From the NCBI RefSeq assembly GCF_000802225.1, contig NZ_JTDI01000006.1:62001-126000 (forward strand): 64,000 bases of DNA, in the 5' to 3' direction. Under the pieces are notes generated by a model. The model did no database searches and had not been told where the DNA came from. It saw only the letters and a list, made by a program, of their open reading frames with translations. How positions within the stretch are numbered: position 1 is the stretch's first letter; every line of letters begins with the position of its first letter. A program made the translations under genes and the position numbers. Origin of the DNA: Novosphingobium malaysiense. Lineage in GTDB: Bacteria; Pseudomonadota; Alphaproteobacteria; Sphingomonadales; Sphingomonadaceae. Positions 1 through 8,495 of this stretch are shown piece by piece.

Positions 1-548
1 TCGGTTTCCTGACTGACTGGATGTTCGTTGAAGGCGATATAGACGTCGATGCCAAGAAGCTTATCGCGCCGCGCGCGGAGGCAGAGATTGCCTTCATCCT
101 GCAGGACAGTCTCAATGGCCCCGGCATCACGCCTGAGCAGGTGATCGCCGCTACCGAATTCATCGCGCCGTGTTTCGAGATCGTCGACAGTCGCATCGAT
201 GACTGGAAGATCTCGATCGTCGATACCGTCGCGGACAACGCATCCTGCGGCGTCTACGTCCTGGGTGAGGCGCGCGCGGATCCGCGCGGGCTGGACCTGC
301 CCAATCTTCGCGTGACTGTCGAAAAGAACGGCGAGCCTCTGTCCGAGGGCCACGGCCACGCGGTGCAGGGCGACCCGGCCATGGCCGTCGCCTGGCTCGC
401 GAATACGCTCGGTGCCTACGGCGTCACGCTTGATGCCGGCGACGTGATCCTCTCCGGATCGGTGGTCCCGTTGGCCCCGGCCGCGAAAGGGGATCGGTTT
501 GAAATGACGCTGCACGGGATCGGTTCCTGCGTCGCCCAATTCGTCTGA
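1..548 (+). CDS. 2-keto-4-pentenoate hydratase / 4-oxalocrotonate decarboxylase family enzyme (5' end missing)
   Basis: The reading frame is already open at the window edge, and the first Met in frame (position 21) lies inside conserved sequence, so only the C-terminal 180 or so residues of a protein of about 260 residues are present. The segment with LIAPRAEAEIAFIL, followed by FEIVDSRI and DNASCGVYVLG, is typical of the fumarylacetoacetate-hydrolase fold enzymes that hydrate 2-oxopent-4-enoate or decarboxylate 4-oxalocrotonate in meta-cleavage pathways. The acidic ExE pair in RAEAEIAF is the expected metal-binding region. It lies 10 bp upstream of the acetaldehyde dehydrogenase gene and clearly shares an operon with it and the aldolase. 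Hydratase versus decarboxylase cannot be decided from this fragment; the neighbours favour the hydratase step or its decarboxylating paralogue. Confidence 0.85.
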   Translation, partial: GFLTDWMFVEGDIDVDAKKLIAPRAEAEIAFILQDSLNGPGITPEQVIAATEFIAPCFEIVDSRIDDWKISIVDTVADNASCGVYVLGEARADPRGLDLPNLRVTVEKNGEPLSEGHGHAVQGDPAMAVAWLANTLGAYGVTLDAGDVILSGSVVPLAPAAKGDRFEMTLHGIGSCVAQFV

Positions 549-558
549 AGGAAGAGCA

Positions 559-1503
559 ATGACACCAGTCAAGGCAGCCATCATCGGTTCCGGCAACATC
601 GGCACGGACCTGATGATGAAGATGATCAAGTATCCGCAGAACATGGAGCTTGCGGCAGTCGTCGGGATCGATCCGGATTCGGAAGGTCTCGCCATGGCGC
701 GCGAGCACGGTATTGCCACCACCCATGAGGGCATTGACGGCCTCAGGAAGCTGCCGTGCTATCCGGAAATCGGCATCGCCTTCGATGCCACCAGTGCCTA
801 TGCCCACAAGGTCCACGACGAGGCCCTGCGCGCCGATGGCATTCAGGTTGTGGACCTCACTCCCGCGGCTATCGGCCCGTTTACGGTGCCACCGGTGAAC
901 ATGGGGGCCAATCTCGATGCCCCCAACGTCAACATGGTGACCTGCGGCGGCCAGGCGACGATCCCGATGGTTGCTGCCGTCAGCCGCGTTTCAAGCCGCG
1001 TTCCCTACGCCGAGATCGTCGCCTCGGTGTCCTCGCGCTCTGCCGGACCGGGCACGCGCGCCAACATCGACGAGTTTACCCGTACGACAGCCAACGCCAT
1101 CGAGAAAGTGGGCGGGGCCGAGAAGGGCAAGGCGATCATCATCCTCAACCCGGCCGAGCCGCCGATGATCATGCGCGATACGGTCTTCACCCTGTCCGAA
1201 GGCGCGGACGAGGACACCATTCGCCAGTCGGTGAAGGACATGGTCGCCGAAGTTCAGAAGTACGTGCCCGGCTATCGCCTCAAGCAGGAAGTTCAGTTCG
1301 AGCGGTTCGGCGACAACAACAAGCTCAAGATCCCCGGCCGCGGGGAGTTCACCGGTCTAAAGACCATGATTATGCTGGAGGTCGAGGGCGCGGGCGATTA
1401 TCTGCCAAGCTATTCCGGCAACCTCGACATCATGACCGCCGCCGCCAAGGCCACCGGCGAACTGCTGGCCGAGCGGCGTATGGCCGCCAGGGAGAATGCA
1501 TGA
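559..1503 (+). CDS. mhpF: acetaldehyde dehydrogenase (acylating)
   Basis: This 314-residue protein has the full length of the MhpF/DmpF/BphJ/HsaG family, which converts acetaldehyde (or propanal), NAD+ and CoA to the acyl-CoA. The N-terminal Rossmann motif GSGNIGTDLM is at about residues 9-18. The catalytic cysteine is Cys129 in the NMVTCGGQ motif. The family channels its substrate directly from the partner aldolase, and here the aldolase start codons overlap this gene's stop codon (ATGATG at 1500-1505, stop TGA at 1501-1503), consistent with co-translation of the complex. The start follows a GGAAGAGCA ribosome-binding site. Cytoplasmic. Family assignment is secure. Confidence 0.95.
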   Translation: MTPVKAAIIGSGNIGTDLMMKMIKYPQNMELAAVVGIDPDSEGLAMAREHGIATTHEGIDGLRKLPCYPEIGIAFDATSAYAHKVHDEALRADGIQVVDLTPAAIGPFTVPPVNMGANLDAPNVNMVTCGGQATIPMVAAVSRVSSRVPYAEIVASVSSRSAGPGTRANIDEFTRTTANAIEKVGGAEKGKAIIILNPAEPPMIMRDTVFTLSEGADEDTIRQSVKDMVAEVQKYVPGYRLKQEVQFERFGDNNKLKIPGRGEFTGLKTMIMLEVEGAGDYLPSYSGNLDIMTAAAKATGELLAERRMAARENA

Positions 1504-2540
1504 TGGCCAAGTTCGATGTGAACGCAGGCGACAAGCTCTACATCCAGGACGTGACCTTGCGTGACGGCATGCACGCGATCCGTCACATGTATGGCATCGA
1601 TCACGTGCGCGACATTGCCCGCGCGCTCGACCGTGCAGGCGTTGATGCGATCGAGGTCGCCCATGGCGACGGCCTTTCCGGAATGAGCTTCAACTACGGC
1701 TTCGGCGCGCATACCGACTGGGAGTGGATCGAGGCGGTCGCCGAGGTGCTGGACCAGAGCGTGCTGACCACGCTGATCCTGCCCGGCGTCGGCACCGTCG
1801 AGGAACTGCGCCGTGCCTATGATCTGGGCGTTCGCTCGGTTCGTGTCGCCACGCATTGCACGGAAGCCGACGTTTCGAAGCAGCATATCGGAATTGCCCG
1901 CGATCTGGGCATGGACGTCTCGGGTTTCCTGATGATGAGCCACATGATCGAGCCCGATGCACTGGCGCAGCAGGCTCTGCTGATGGAAAGCTACGGCGCG
2001 CAGTGCGTCTATGTGACCGACAGCGGCGGTGCGCTCGACATGGACGGCGTGCGCGATCGTCTGCGCGCCTACGACAAGGTGCTGAAGCCAGAAACGCAAC
2101 GGGGTATGCATGCCCACCATAATCTCTCGCTGGGCGTCGCCAACTCGATCGTCGCGGCTCAGGAAGGCGCGGTGCGGATCGATGCCAGCCTTGCCGGTAT
2201 GGGCGCCGGCGCGGGCAATGCCCCACTCGAAGTCTTCATTGCCGCTGCCGACCGCAAGGGCTGGAACCACGGCTGCGATGTCATGACGCTGATGGATGCG
2301 GCCGAAGACCTCGTGCGCCCGCTGCAGGACCGTCCGGTCCGCGTCGACCGGGAGACTCTCGCTCTGGGCTATGCCGGGGTCTATTCCAGCTTCCTGCGCC
2401 ATGCCGAGAAGGCCAGCCAGGAATACGGCATCGACACCCGCGCGATTCTCGTCGAGCTCGGCCGCCGCAAGATGGTGGGCGGGCAGGAGGACATGATCGT
2501 CGACGTCGCGCTCGACATGGTCAAGGAACGTTCCGCCTGA
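1500..2540 (+). CDS. mhpE: 4-hydroxy-2-oxovalerate aldolase
   Basis: A 346-residue DRE-TIM metallolyase (MhpE/DmpG/BphI/HsaF) that cleaves 4-hydroxy-2-oxoacids to pyruvate and an aldehyde. Close to the N-terminus QDVTLRDGMHAIRH carries the conserved RDG and metal-ligand Asp; the HAHHN motif near residue 201 supplies the HxH divalent-metal ligands. Length fits the family exactly. Two adjacent ATG codons (1500 and 1503) overlap the upstream stop; either could be used. A much longer open frame extends upstream to 756, but it lies antiphase over the dehydrogenase gene and is spurious. Together with the two preceding genes it finishes catechol-type meta-cleavage, yielding pyruvate and acyl-CoA. 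Confidence 0.95.
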   Translation: MMAKFDVNAGDKLYIQDVTLRDGMHAIRHMYGIDHVRDIARALDRAGVDAIEVAHGDGLSGMSFNYGFGAHTDWEWIEAVAEVLDQSVLTTLILPGVGTVEELRRAYDLGVRSVRVATHCTEADVSKQHIGIARDLGMDVSGFLMMSHMIEPDALAQQALLMESYGAQCVYVTDSGGALDMDGVRDRLRAYDKVLKPETQRGMHAHHNLSLGVANSIVAAQEGAVRIDASLAGMGAGAGNAPLEVFIAAADRKGWNHGCDVMTLMDAAEDLVRPLQDRPVRVDRETLALGYAGVYSSFLRHAEKASQEYGIDTRAILVELGRRKMVGGQEDMIVDVALDMVKERSA

Positions 2541-2610
2541 AAGAAACTGGCGATTTCGGCGCAACTGGATGGGCCGGAATCACCCATTCTCCATGCGGAA
2601 GGGATCAGCT

Positions 2611-3540
2611 TCACGCCAGTTGCGCGATTGCCCTGCCAATCTCCTCGAAGGCGCTTCCGGCACTCGGGGCGAACTGGTAGAACGTCAGGAAACCGTGGGG
2701 CTGATCGCCGAAATGCAGGCATTCTGCAGTCACACCTGCATCCTTCAGCCTTTTCACGTAGGCCTGCCCTTCGTCCCTAAGGGGATCGAATTCGGCAGTG
2801 ACCACGAGAGCGGGCGGCAGGTTTGACAGGTCTTTCGTCCGAGAAACCGACGCCCGGGGATCGTCGCGCATGGAGACGTCGGGGACATATTGATCCCAGA
2901 ACCAGGCCATGTCCTTGCCGGACATCATTCCGCCGTTACCGCGTGTTCGGTAGGATTGCGTCTGCATGCCGGCGTCGGTGGCCGGATAGATCAGTACCTG
3001 GCCATCGAGCTCGGGGCCGCCGTGGTCACGGGCATGGATGGCCACCGCCGCAGCAAGGTTGCCGCCGGCGCTATCGCCGGCGATGAGCAGCGGCTTCCGC
3101 GTGCCGACAAGTTGTCCGGCATTGGCTTCGGCCCAAGCCGTGGCGGCTACCGCATCCTCGAGCGGGCCGGGGAAAGGCGTTTCAGGGGCCAGGCGATAGT
3201 CGATCGCCAGGAACGCCGCGCCAGAGCGAAGCGCGAGGCCGCGTATCGTCTTGTCATGGCTGGAAAGGCCGCCGAGCGCCCAGCCTCCGCCATGTAGGAA
3301 CACGATCAGGGCGGTGGGATCTGCAGAGGGCAGGTACAGCCGCGCGGCAATTGGACTTGCCGGCCCCGGTATGACCAGATCGCGCACCTCGTGAAGCGGC
3401 TCGGCCTCGCCGAAGTCCATCATGTCCCAGCGAGCCCGGGCCTCTTCCAGCGAGAGGTCTGAAAGAGCCGGTGCTTCTGCCAGCTGCGCCAGCAAAGGGG
3501 TATAGTCTTCGGAGAGCTTCGGTTCGTCGGTCATGGACAT
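2611..3540 (-). CDS. alpha/beta hydrolase, hormone-sensitive-lipase-like (fold-3) esterase
   Basis: The 309-residue product has the HSL-family oxyanion motif HGGGW at 83-87 and nucleophile elbow GDSAGGN with Ser157. The rest of the triad is visible as Asp252 (EFDPLRDEG) and His282 (QPHGF). No signal peptide, so it is cytoplasmic. Such enzymes hydrolyse short- to medium-chain acyl esters. It is convergent with the aldolase gene (71 bp apart) and runs tail-to-tail away from it, so it is a separate transcription unit. In a catabolic region it could open a lactone or ester made by the Baeyer-Villiger monooxygenase found about 14 kb downstream, but this is only a context guess. Confidence 0.88.
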   Translation of the reverse strand: MSMTDEPKLSEDYTPLLAQLAEAPALSDLSLEEARARWDMMDFGEAEPLHEVRDLVIPGPASPIAARLYLPSADPTALIVFLHGGGWALGGLSSHDKTIRGLALRSGAAFLAIDYRLAPETPFPGPLEDAVAATAWAEANAGQLVGTRKPLLIAGDSAGGNLAAAVAIHARDHGGPELDGQVLIYPATDAGMQTQSYRTRGNGGMMSGKDMAWFWDQYVPDVSMRDDPRASVSRTKDLSNLPPALVVTAEFDPLRDEGQAYVKRLKDAGVTAECLHFGDQPHGFLTFYQFAPSAGSAFEEIGRAIAQLA

Positions 3541-3638
3541 CCTCGCCTGCGGTCGACCCGTCTCGATGCGGGCATCGTCCTGCCTATTGGCACGTATGAA
3601 GCGAGAAATCGTCTCGAAAGACTACCGGGGCCGGGCCA

Positions 3639-4451
3639 TCACGCCAGTCGGGCTTCGATGGAATCCCGGTAACTGCGGAACATCTTCGGCTCTGCCACCT
3701 TGCGCGGCGTATACCAGGGCAGCATCGCCTTGAGCAGACGCGGCGCCATCGCCAGGCCCAGCCGCCACGTCACGCGCCGCAGCCTGCGCTTGGAGGCCTT
3801 GACTTCGGCGGGTGACATCGCCGCCCGGTCGCGTTCCAGCAGATGGGCCATCACCTTTCTGGTGAAACCGGACAACTGGAAGAACTGAAACCAGAAGCCG
3901 TACACGCGCAGGAAGTAGCCACCGTGGACGGCATGGAAGACGTCATGGCACACAGTGCGGTGCTCGTACTCTTCCATCAGGTGCCATTTCCAGAGCCGGA
4001 CGACTTCAGCATCGGCGCCTTCCAGAAGGTCTTCCATTTCATCGAGCCAGGCGAGGGCGCCGGGAGGCCCCATCGTTTCGAACCCTTCGCAGTACGCACA
4101 TAGAAAGCCCAGCGACTTGGTTTCGTACAGACGATCGAACTCAGCCTTGGCCTCATCGACGAATGGTTCGATGTCGTATCCGCTTCTGCTCAAGACTTCG
4201 TTGAAGGCTTCATGAGTCGCAAGATGGACCGACTCCTGCCGGATGAAGATCTTGATGTCCTGCTTCACGGCGCGCTCTTCAGGAGTCGTGTCGCCGAGAT
4301 CCCGCGAAGCCCTGGTCAGCACCCTGTTCAGGAAACGCTCGAGGGAGGGGATCCACACCGAAGGGGCATTCACGTATTGTGCAAACTCGGGGTTTGCTGC
4401 CCAGTGTGCAGGCGTTGATGTGAAGTCGAATTTCGGTCTGCGAACCTGCAT
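3639..4451 (-). CDS. PF10118-type 'predicted metal-dependent hydrolase'
   Basis: The protein begins MQVRRPKFDFTSTPAHWA and is about 270 residues; the ATG at 4451 is preceded by AAGGA with 8-nt spacing and is preferred over a GTG nine codons earlier. The sequence pattern matches the PF10118 family, common in sphingomonads and mycobacteria and annotated as metal-dependent hydrolase without a firm function. It is predicted largely helical. Two ExxH motifs are visible, ESVH in RQESVHLATHEAF and EYEH in MEEYEHRTVCHDVF, which is the ligand pattern of helical-bundle di-iron proteins. No signal peptide. It is divergent from the amidohydrolase at 4712. Substrate unknown. Confidence 0.75.
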   Translation of the reverse strand: MQVRRPKFDFTSTPAHWAANPEFAQYVNAPSVWIPSLERFLNRVLTRASRDLGDTTPEERAVKQDIKIFIRQESVHLATHEAFNEVLSRSGYDIEPFVDEAKAEFDRLYETKSLGFLCAYCEGFETMGPPGALAWLDEMEDLLEGADAEVVRLWKWHLMEEYEHRTVCHDVFHAVHGGYFLRVYGFWFQFFQLSGFTRKVMAHLLERDRAAMSPAEVKASKRRLRRVTWRLGLAMAPRLLKAMLPWYTPRKVAEPKMFRSYRDSIEARLA

Positions 4452-4711
4452 GTTCAATGTCCTTGCCAAGCCTCTCACCGGTCGCGGGAGGAGCCGCTTT
4501 TTCGCGTACAGGAAACCAAACGTAAGCGGGCCGATGCAACGTCCGGGGGGACTATGGGAAACGCTGGCCCAGTGCAGCCCCGCGCCTGCATAGTCTGCGA
4601 GGGTGATGGCAACCGGGTCGCCGCGGCCTAGGTCGGCAATCTGAAATTCAATGATCGCAAAGCCCGCAGCCGGCCTCGCCCCGGATGCGGCGCATGAGAG
4701 AGGTTTGCAAC

Positions 4712-6448
4712 GTGTCGAAATTCGATTTGGTCATTCGCGGAGGAACTGTCTTCGACGGATCCGGAGGAGAACCGTTTGCCGCAGACGTCGGCGTCAACGG
4801 CTCGATCATCGCAGCTGTCGGTCAGGACCTGGACGGCAAGGAAGTGATCGATGCGAAAGGCTGCATCGTCACTCCCGGCTTCGTCGATCCGCACACGCAC
4901 TACGACGGGCAGATCACCTGGGAAAACCGGCTTTCGCCGTCTTCCGATCATGGCGTGACGACGGTGGTAATGGGTAACTGCGCCGTAGGTTTCGCTCCGT
5001 GCCGCAAGGAAGACCGCCAGATCATGATCGAGGTCATGTCCGGAGTGGAAGACATTCCCGAAGTCGTCATTACGGATGGCGTTCCCTGGAAGTGGGAGAC
5101 ATTTCCCGAATATCTCGACTTTCTCGAGAAGCGAGAGTCCGACATCGATTTCGCGACCCTCGTTCCCCACGGCGCAGTACGGGTCTACGCAATGGGCAAG
5201 CGCGGTGCGGATCGCGAACTGCCGTTCATCGACGATCTGAGAGAGATGACGCGGCTGGTCAGGGAGGGGGTCGAGGCCGGTGCGCTGGGGGTTTCCAGTT
5301 CCCGGACCATGGCACATCGCGACAACAAGGGAAGGCTGGCGCCGGTCGAAACATCCGGCGATGCCGAGCTTCTCGCTCTGGCACGGGGCGTCAAGGAAGG
5401 CGGCGGAAGCTGTTTCGAACTCGTGGCCGATTTCAACGATGTGGAACTGGGCGGCCTTTCCGAGTTCGAGATCATCAGGAAGGTAGCCGAAGTCAGCGAT
5501 TGCCCCGTGAATTTCACCCTCGTGCAGGGGCCGCACATGCCCGATGGCTGGCGCGTGATCCTCACGGAAACCGAAAAGGCCAGAAAGGAAGGTCTCGAAC
5601 TCTTCGGCAATGTCTCGCCGCGCGGCGTCGGGATGTGTTTCGGCCTGAACCTGTCCTTCATTCCCTTCAGCTTCTGCGATGCCTATCGGGAAATTGCGAA
5701 CCTGCCGCTGGAGGAGAAAGTGGCGAGGATGCGTGATCCCGAAGTGCGCAAGGCGATCCTCTCCGCGAAGATGGAGGATGCCAATCATACCATGGTCTGG
5801 CTCGCCGGCATGTTCGACAAGATGGTGCCGATGGACGACTCCTTCACTTACGAACCGACACCCGAGCAGACCGTCGAAGGGCGCGCGAAGGCGCAGGGAC
5901 GGGACCCGCGCGAAGTCGCCTATGACCTCTTGCTCGAAGAGGATGGCAACCGGATCCTCTACCTTCCTGTCACCAACTACGTCGATGGGACGCTGGATGT
6001 CGCCCGCGAGATGATCGACAGTGACGCCACGGTGATCAGCCTCGGCGACGGCGGTGCGCACTATGGCCTCATTTGCGATGCCAGCTATACGACCTTTACG
6101 CTGACCCACTGGGGGCGTGATCGCAAGGAAGGCCGTTTCCCTCTGAACCGCCTTATCAACGAGTTGACCCGGCGTCCCGCGCTCGCAGTCGGCCTGACCG
6201 ATCGCGGGTTGATCAAGCCGGGGATGAAGGCCGATCTCAACGTGATCGATTTCGACAACCTGACGCTTCACAATCCGGTCGTGCGCAACGATTTGCCGCA
6301 TGGTGGGCGCAGAATGGTCCAGAAGGTCGATGGCTACGTGGCCACTATGGTTTCCGGACAGGTGACCTATCGTAATGGGGAACCGACCGGAGCTCTTCCG
6401 GGGCGGCTCGTGCGCGGCGGTTCGGCTAAACAGAGCAAGGCTGCCTGA
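4712..6448 (+). CDS. D-aminoacylase-like amidohydrolase (N-acyl-D-amino-acid deacylase family)
   Basis: About 578 residues from the GTG at 4712, which has GAGAGG 8 nt upstream; ATG codons at 4685 and 4694 are alternatives without a clear ribosome-binding site. The amidohydrolase-superfamily HxH motif is HTH at 61-63, and GNC with Cys90 matches the metal-bridging cysteine of D-aminoacylases. A later Asp-containing motif, GDGGAHYG, fits the catalytic aspartate region. The C-terminal part has the usual composite beta-sandwich signature ending in a GRLVRGG-like tail. Cytoplasmic. In sphingomonad catabolic clusters such proteins are usually annotated as D-aminoacylases, but no amino-acid gene lies nearby, so the true amide or cyclic substrate is open. 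A paralogue lies at 55863-57605. Confidence 0.85.
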   Translation: MSKFDLVIRGGTVFDGSGGEPFAADVGVNGSIIAAVGQDLDGKEVIDAKGCIVTPGFVDPHTHYDGQITWENRLSPSSDHGVTTVVMGNCAVGFAPCRKEDRQIMIEVMSGVEDIPEVVITDGVPWKWETFPEYLDFLEKRESDIDFATLVPHGAVRVYAMGKRGADRELPFIDDLREMTRLVREGVEAGALGVSSSRTMAHRDNKGRLAPVETSGDAELLALARGVKEGGGSCFELVADFNDVELGGLSEFEIIRKVAEVSDCPVNFTLVQGPHMPDGWRVILTETEKARKEGLELFGNVSPRGVGMCFGLNLSFIPFSFCDAYREIANLPLEEKVARMRDPEVRKAILSAKMEDANHTMVWLAGMFDKMVPMDDSFTYEPTPEQTVEGRAKAQGRDPREVAYDLLLEEDGNRILYLPVTNYVDGTLDVAREMIDSDATVISLGDGGAHYGLICDASYTTFTLTHWGRDRKEGRFPLNRLINELTRRPALAVGLTDRGLIKPGMKADLNVIDFDNLTLHNPVVRNDLPHGGRRMVQKVDGYVATMVSGQVTYRNGEPTGALPGRLVRGGSAKQSKAA

Positions 6449-6643
6449 GCAGGCCTTCATCGCCGGTCGGCACCCAAACCGGCCGGCGCGCTCACTTCGA
6501 TAGCGACGGCGCTGCGCGGCGCCTCGCTCGTCTTCTCTCGATGGCATGCTTCATGCCGTCCTGCAGGGTTCTGCCGGGGCAGGGAGGCACGCTGTGCGCG
6601 CCACGGCGCCGTCCTTCGGTTCCGGTGTTTTCGGAGAGCAGAA

Positions 6644-6850
6644 TTGATAGTCGTATGCCCAGCCAGGCTGCGTGCCTTGCGCAATCATCGTCGGCTTACC
6701 CTTGTTCAATTGGCGGAGCGCGCCCGTCTGGATCCCGGCACGGTCTATCGGATCGAGCACGAGGCTCCGAAAGCCCGGCGAACATTCACGGTCAGAAAAC
6801 TCGCCGAGGCCCTGGACGTCGGGGAGCATGACATCGTCTTGCCGCACTGA
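6644..6850 (+). CDS. small XRE-family helix-turn-helix regulator
   Basis: A 68-residue protein consisting almost wholly of one HTH_3/Cro-CI domain: LRALRNHRRLTLVQLAERA gives helix 1-2 and LDPGTVYRIEHE the recognition helix, ending in a LAEALDV segment typical of the family. The start is a TTG at 6644 with GGAG 7 nt upstream; no ATG gives the whole domain. No effector domain is present, so it would act as a free-standing DNA-binding dimer. It sits alone between the amidohydrolase (195 bp before) and the SDR gene (79 bp after), in the same direction, and might regulate either. No target site could be recognised. Confidence 0.72.
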   Translation: MIVVCPARLRALRNHRRLTLVQLAERARLDPGTVYRIEHEAPKARRTFTVRKLAEALDVGEHDIVLPH

Positions 6851-6929
6851 CGTCCGTCACGGGCTGATGGTCCTCCGTACCGGATTGGGCGAACGGGCTG
6901 ACAGGCTCTGGAAAAGGTGAAAGAAATTC

Positions 6930-7610
6930 ATGGCACAATCGATCGCTGTCACTGGCGGTTTCGGCGCTCTCGGCCGCGCGGTTGCAGAGCATTTTCTCTC
7001 TCTCGGCGCCTCGGTAGCCTGCATCGACTATGCGGCTCAGCCCACTGAGGCCCTGGCAGGCGCGCTCGATATCGGCGGCATTGACCTCACCGATCCGCAA
7101 GTGACCCAGGCCGCCCTGGAGACGGTGGCGTCCCGCCATGGCGGCCTCGACGTTCTCGTCAACGTGGCGGGAGGGTTCGCCTGGGAATTGCTGGAGAGCG
7201 GCTCCATCGAAACCTATGATGTCATGCACCGCATGAATCTGATGACATGCGTCACGGCCACCAAGCTTGCCTTGCCGATGATCAAGCATTCGGCGGCAGG
7301 GCGCATCATCAACATAGGCGCATGTGGCGCCATCAAGGCTGGCGCCGGGATGGGGGCCTATGCGGCCTCGAAATCAGGAATCCACAGACTGACGGAATCG
7401 CTGGCCGAAGAGCTGGCGGGTACGACCGTCACGGTGAATGCAGTGATGCCCACGATCATAGACACGCCAGCCAACCGCACCGCGATGCCGGATGCGGACG
7501 TCTCCGACTGGGTTTCGCCCCATGCCATCGCCCAAGTGATTGCGTTTCTGGCATCCAGCGCAGCGCGCTCAGTTTCGGGTGCGCTTGTTCCAGTCAACCG
7601 CGGAGGATAG
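6930..7610 (+). CDS. short-chain dehydrogenase/reductase
   Basis: A 226-residue classical SDR with nucleotide-binding motif TGGFGALG at residues 8-15, NVAGG, and the YxxxK catalytic pair in YAASK. The start at 6930 follows GGTGAAAGAAATTC, a weak ribosome-binding site. The protein is somewhat shorter than the usual 250 residues but reaches the normal C-terminal segment (ASSAARSVSGALVPVNRGG). At the place where the catalytic Ser of the Asn-Ser-Tyr-Lys tetrad normally sits, the sequence reads INIGACGA, so the Ser appears to be replaced by Ala or Cys. It is convergent with the dioxygenase gene downstream. NAD(P)-dependent alcohol/ketone interconversion is the family role; the substrate is not known. 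Confidence 0.88.
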   Translation: MAQSIAVTGGFGALGRAVAEHFLSLGASVACIDYAAQPTEALAGALDIGGIDLTDPQVTQAALETVASRHGGLDVLVNVAGGFAWELLESGSIETYDVMHRMNLMTCVTATKLALPMIKHSAAGRIINIGACGAIKAGAGMGAYAASKSGIHRLTESLAEELAGTTVTVNAVMPTIIDTPANRTAMPDADVSDWVSPHAIAQVIAFLASSAARSVSGALVPVNRGG

Positions 7611-7654
7611 CGGCGCCAGGTTGGTCCGCAAGACGGAGCTCTGTCACTCAACCG

Positions 7655-8464
7655 TCAGTCGAAGCGGAACCCCGACAGCGCTACCCGACCGGCAAGCTTC
7701 TCGCGGTAGATAACAGTCCCCGGCAGGTCTGACGTTCCGGCAGCGACCATGAGAGGTAGCAGGTGTTCCTCGCGCGGATGGCTGATCCGGGCGTTGGGGG
7801 CGCGTTCCCAGTTGCGCAAGGCCACATCGCGCCTGTCCGGCTGACTGGTCACGGCGTCATGCAGCCACGCATCGAAGTCGATCGAGCATTGTGCCAGAGC
7901 CGAGTCTGCCATAGCGCGCATGTTGTGGAAGCTCGAACCCGAGCCGACAATCACCACTCCTTCATCGCGCAAGGGCGCCAGCGCTCTCCCCGCGCGCAAG
8001 TGCAGGTCAGGGTCAAGGCTCCTGTCCAGTGACATGGCAAGGCAGGGAATGTCTGCATCGGGGAAGGCGACCTTCATCGGAACGAAGACGCCGTGATCCC
8101 ACCCCCGCACGCAGTCGATGCTTGCGGTCAGGCCCGACACGTCCAGCATTTCCACCGCCCGCTGGGCAAGGTCTGGGTCCCCGGCGGCCGGCCAGGTGAG
8201 TGCATAGGTTTCCGGTGGAAAACCATGGTAGTCGTAGAGCAGGCCGGGGCGGTCGCATCCGCTGACTGCAAATCCGGCTGTTTCCCAATGGGCGCTGACC
8301 ACCAGAAGTGCCCGGGGCGTTTGTGGTAAGGCCGGCGAGATGGCGCGCAGATGGGCGGCCAGTTGGGTCCATACCCCGCCGGTATCCGGCATGAAGAAGC
8401 ACGGTCCGCCTCCATGCGTGATGAAGAAGGCTGGTTGGCGGACCGGCGTGCTTTGGCGTTCCAA
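7655..8464 (-). CDS. LigB/DODA-type class III extradiol ring-cleavage dioxygenase
   Basis: This 269-residue protein belongs to the class III extradiol family that includes 4,5-DOPA dioxygenase (DodA) and E. coli YgiD. Conserved histidine motifs are seen in order: THGGGP near the N-terminus, SAHWE, GWDHGVFVP and GSSFHNM. The start is an unusual TTG at 8464 with no strong ribosome-binding site; no other upstream start fits. It opens ortho-dihydroxy aromatic rings next to a hydroxyl, using a metal. It is transcribed with, and 31 bp downstream of, the indolepyruvate ferredoxin oxidoreductase gene, so the two likely share an operon. It could supply ring-opened substrate to the meta-cleavage operon at 1-2540. 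Cytoplasmic. Confidence 0.85.
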   Translation of the reverse strand: MERQSTPVRQPAFFITHGGGPCFFMPDTGGVWTQLAAHLRAISPALPQTPRALLVVSAHWETAGFAVSGCDRPGLLYDYHGFPPETYALTWPAAGDPDLAQRAVEMLDVSGLTASIDCVRGWDHGVFVPMKVAFPDADIPCLAMSLDRSLDPDLHLRAGRALAPLRDEGVVIVGSGSSFHNMRAMADSALAQCSIDFDAWLHDAVTSQPDRRDVALRNWERAPNARISHPREEHLLPLMVAAGTSDLPGTVIYREKLAGRVALSGFRFD

Positions 8465-8495
8465 GATCAGGTCGCTCGGGGGACGGTGCTTGTCG

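Noticed and set aside
756..1499. Long upstream extension of the aldolase frame
   Set aside because: It lies out of phase over a conserved acetaldehyde dehydrogenase gene, and the aldolase family starts near position 1500.
4628..6547. Long minus-strand open frame opposite the amidohydrolase
   Set aside because: Antisense to a gene with strong motifs; no family features in the translated protein. High GC gives such frames.
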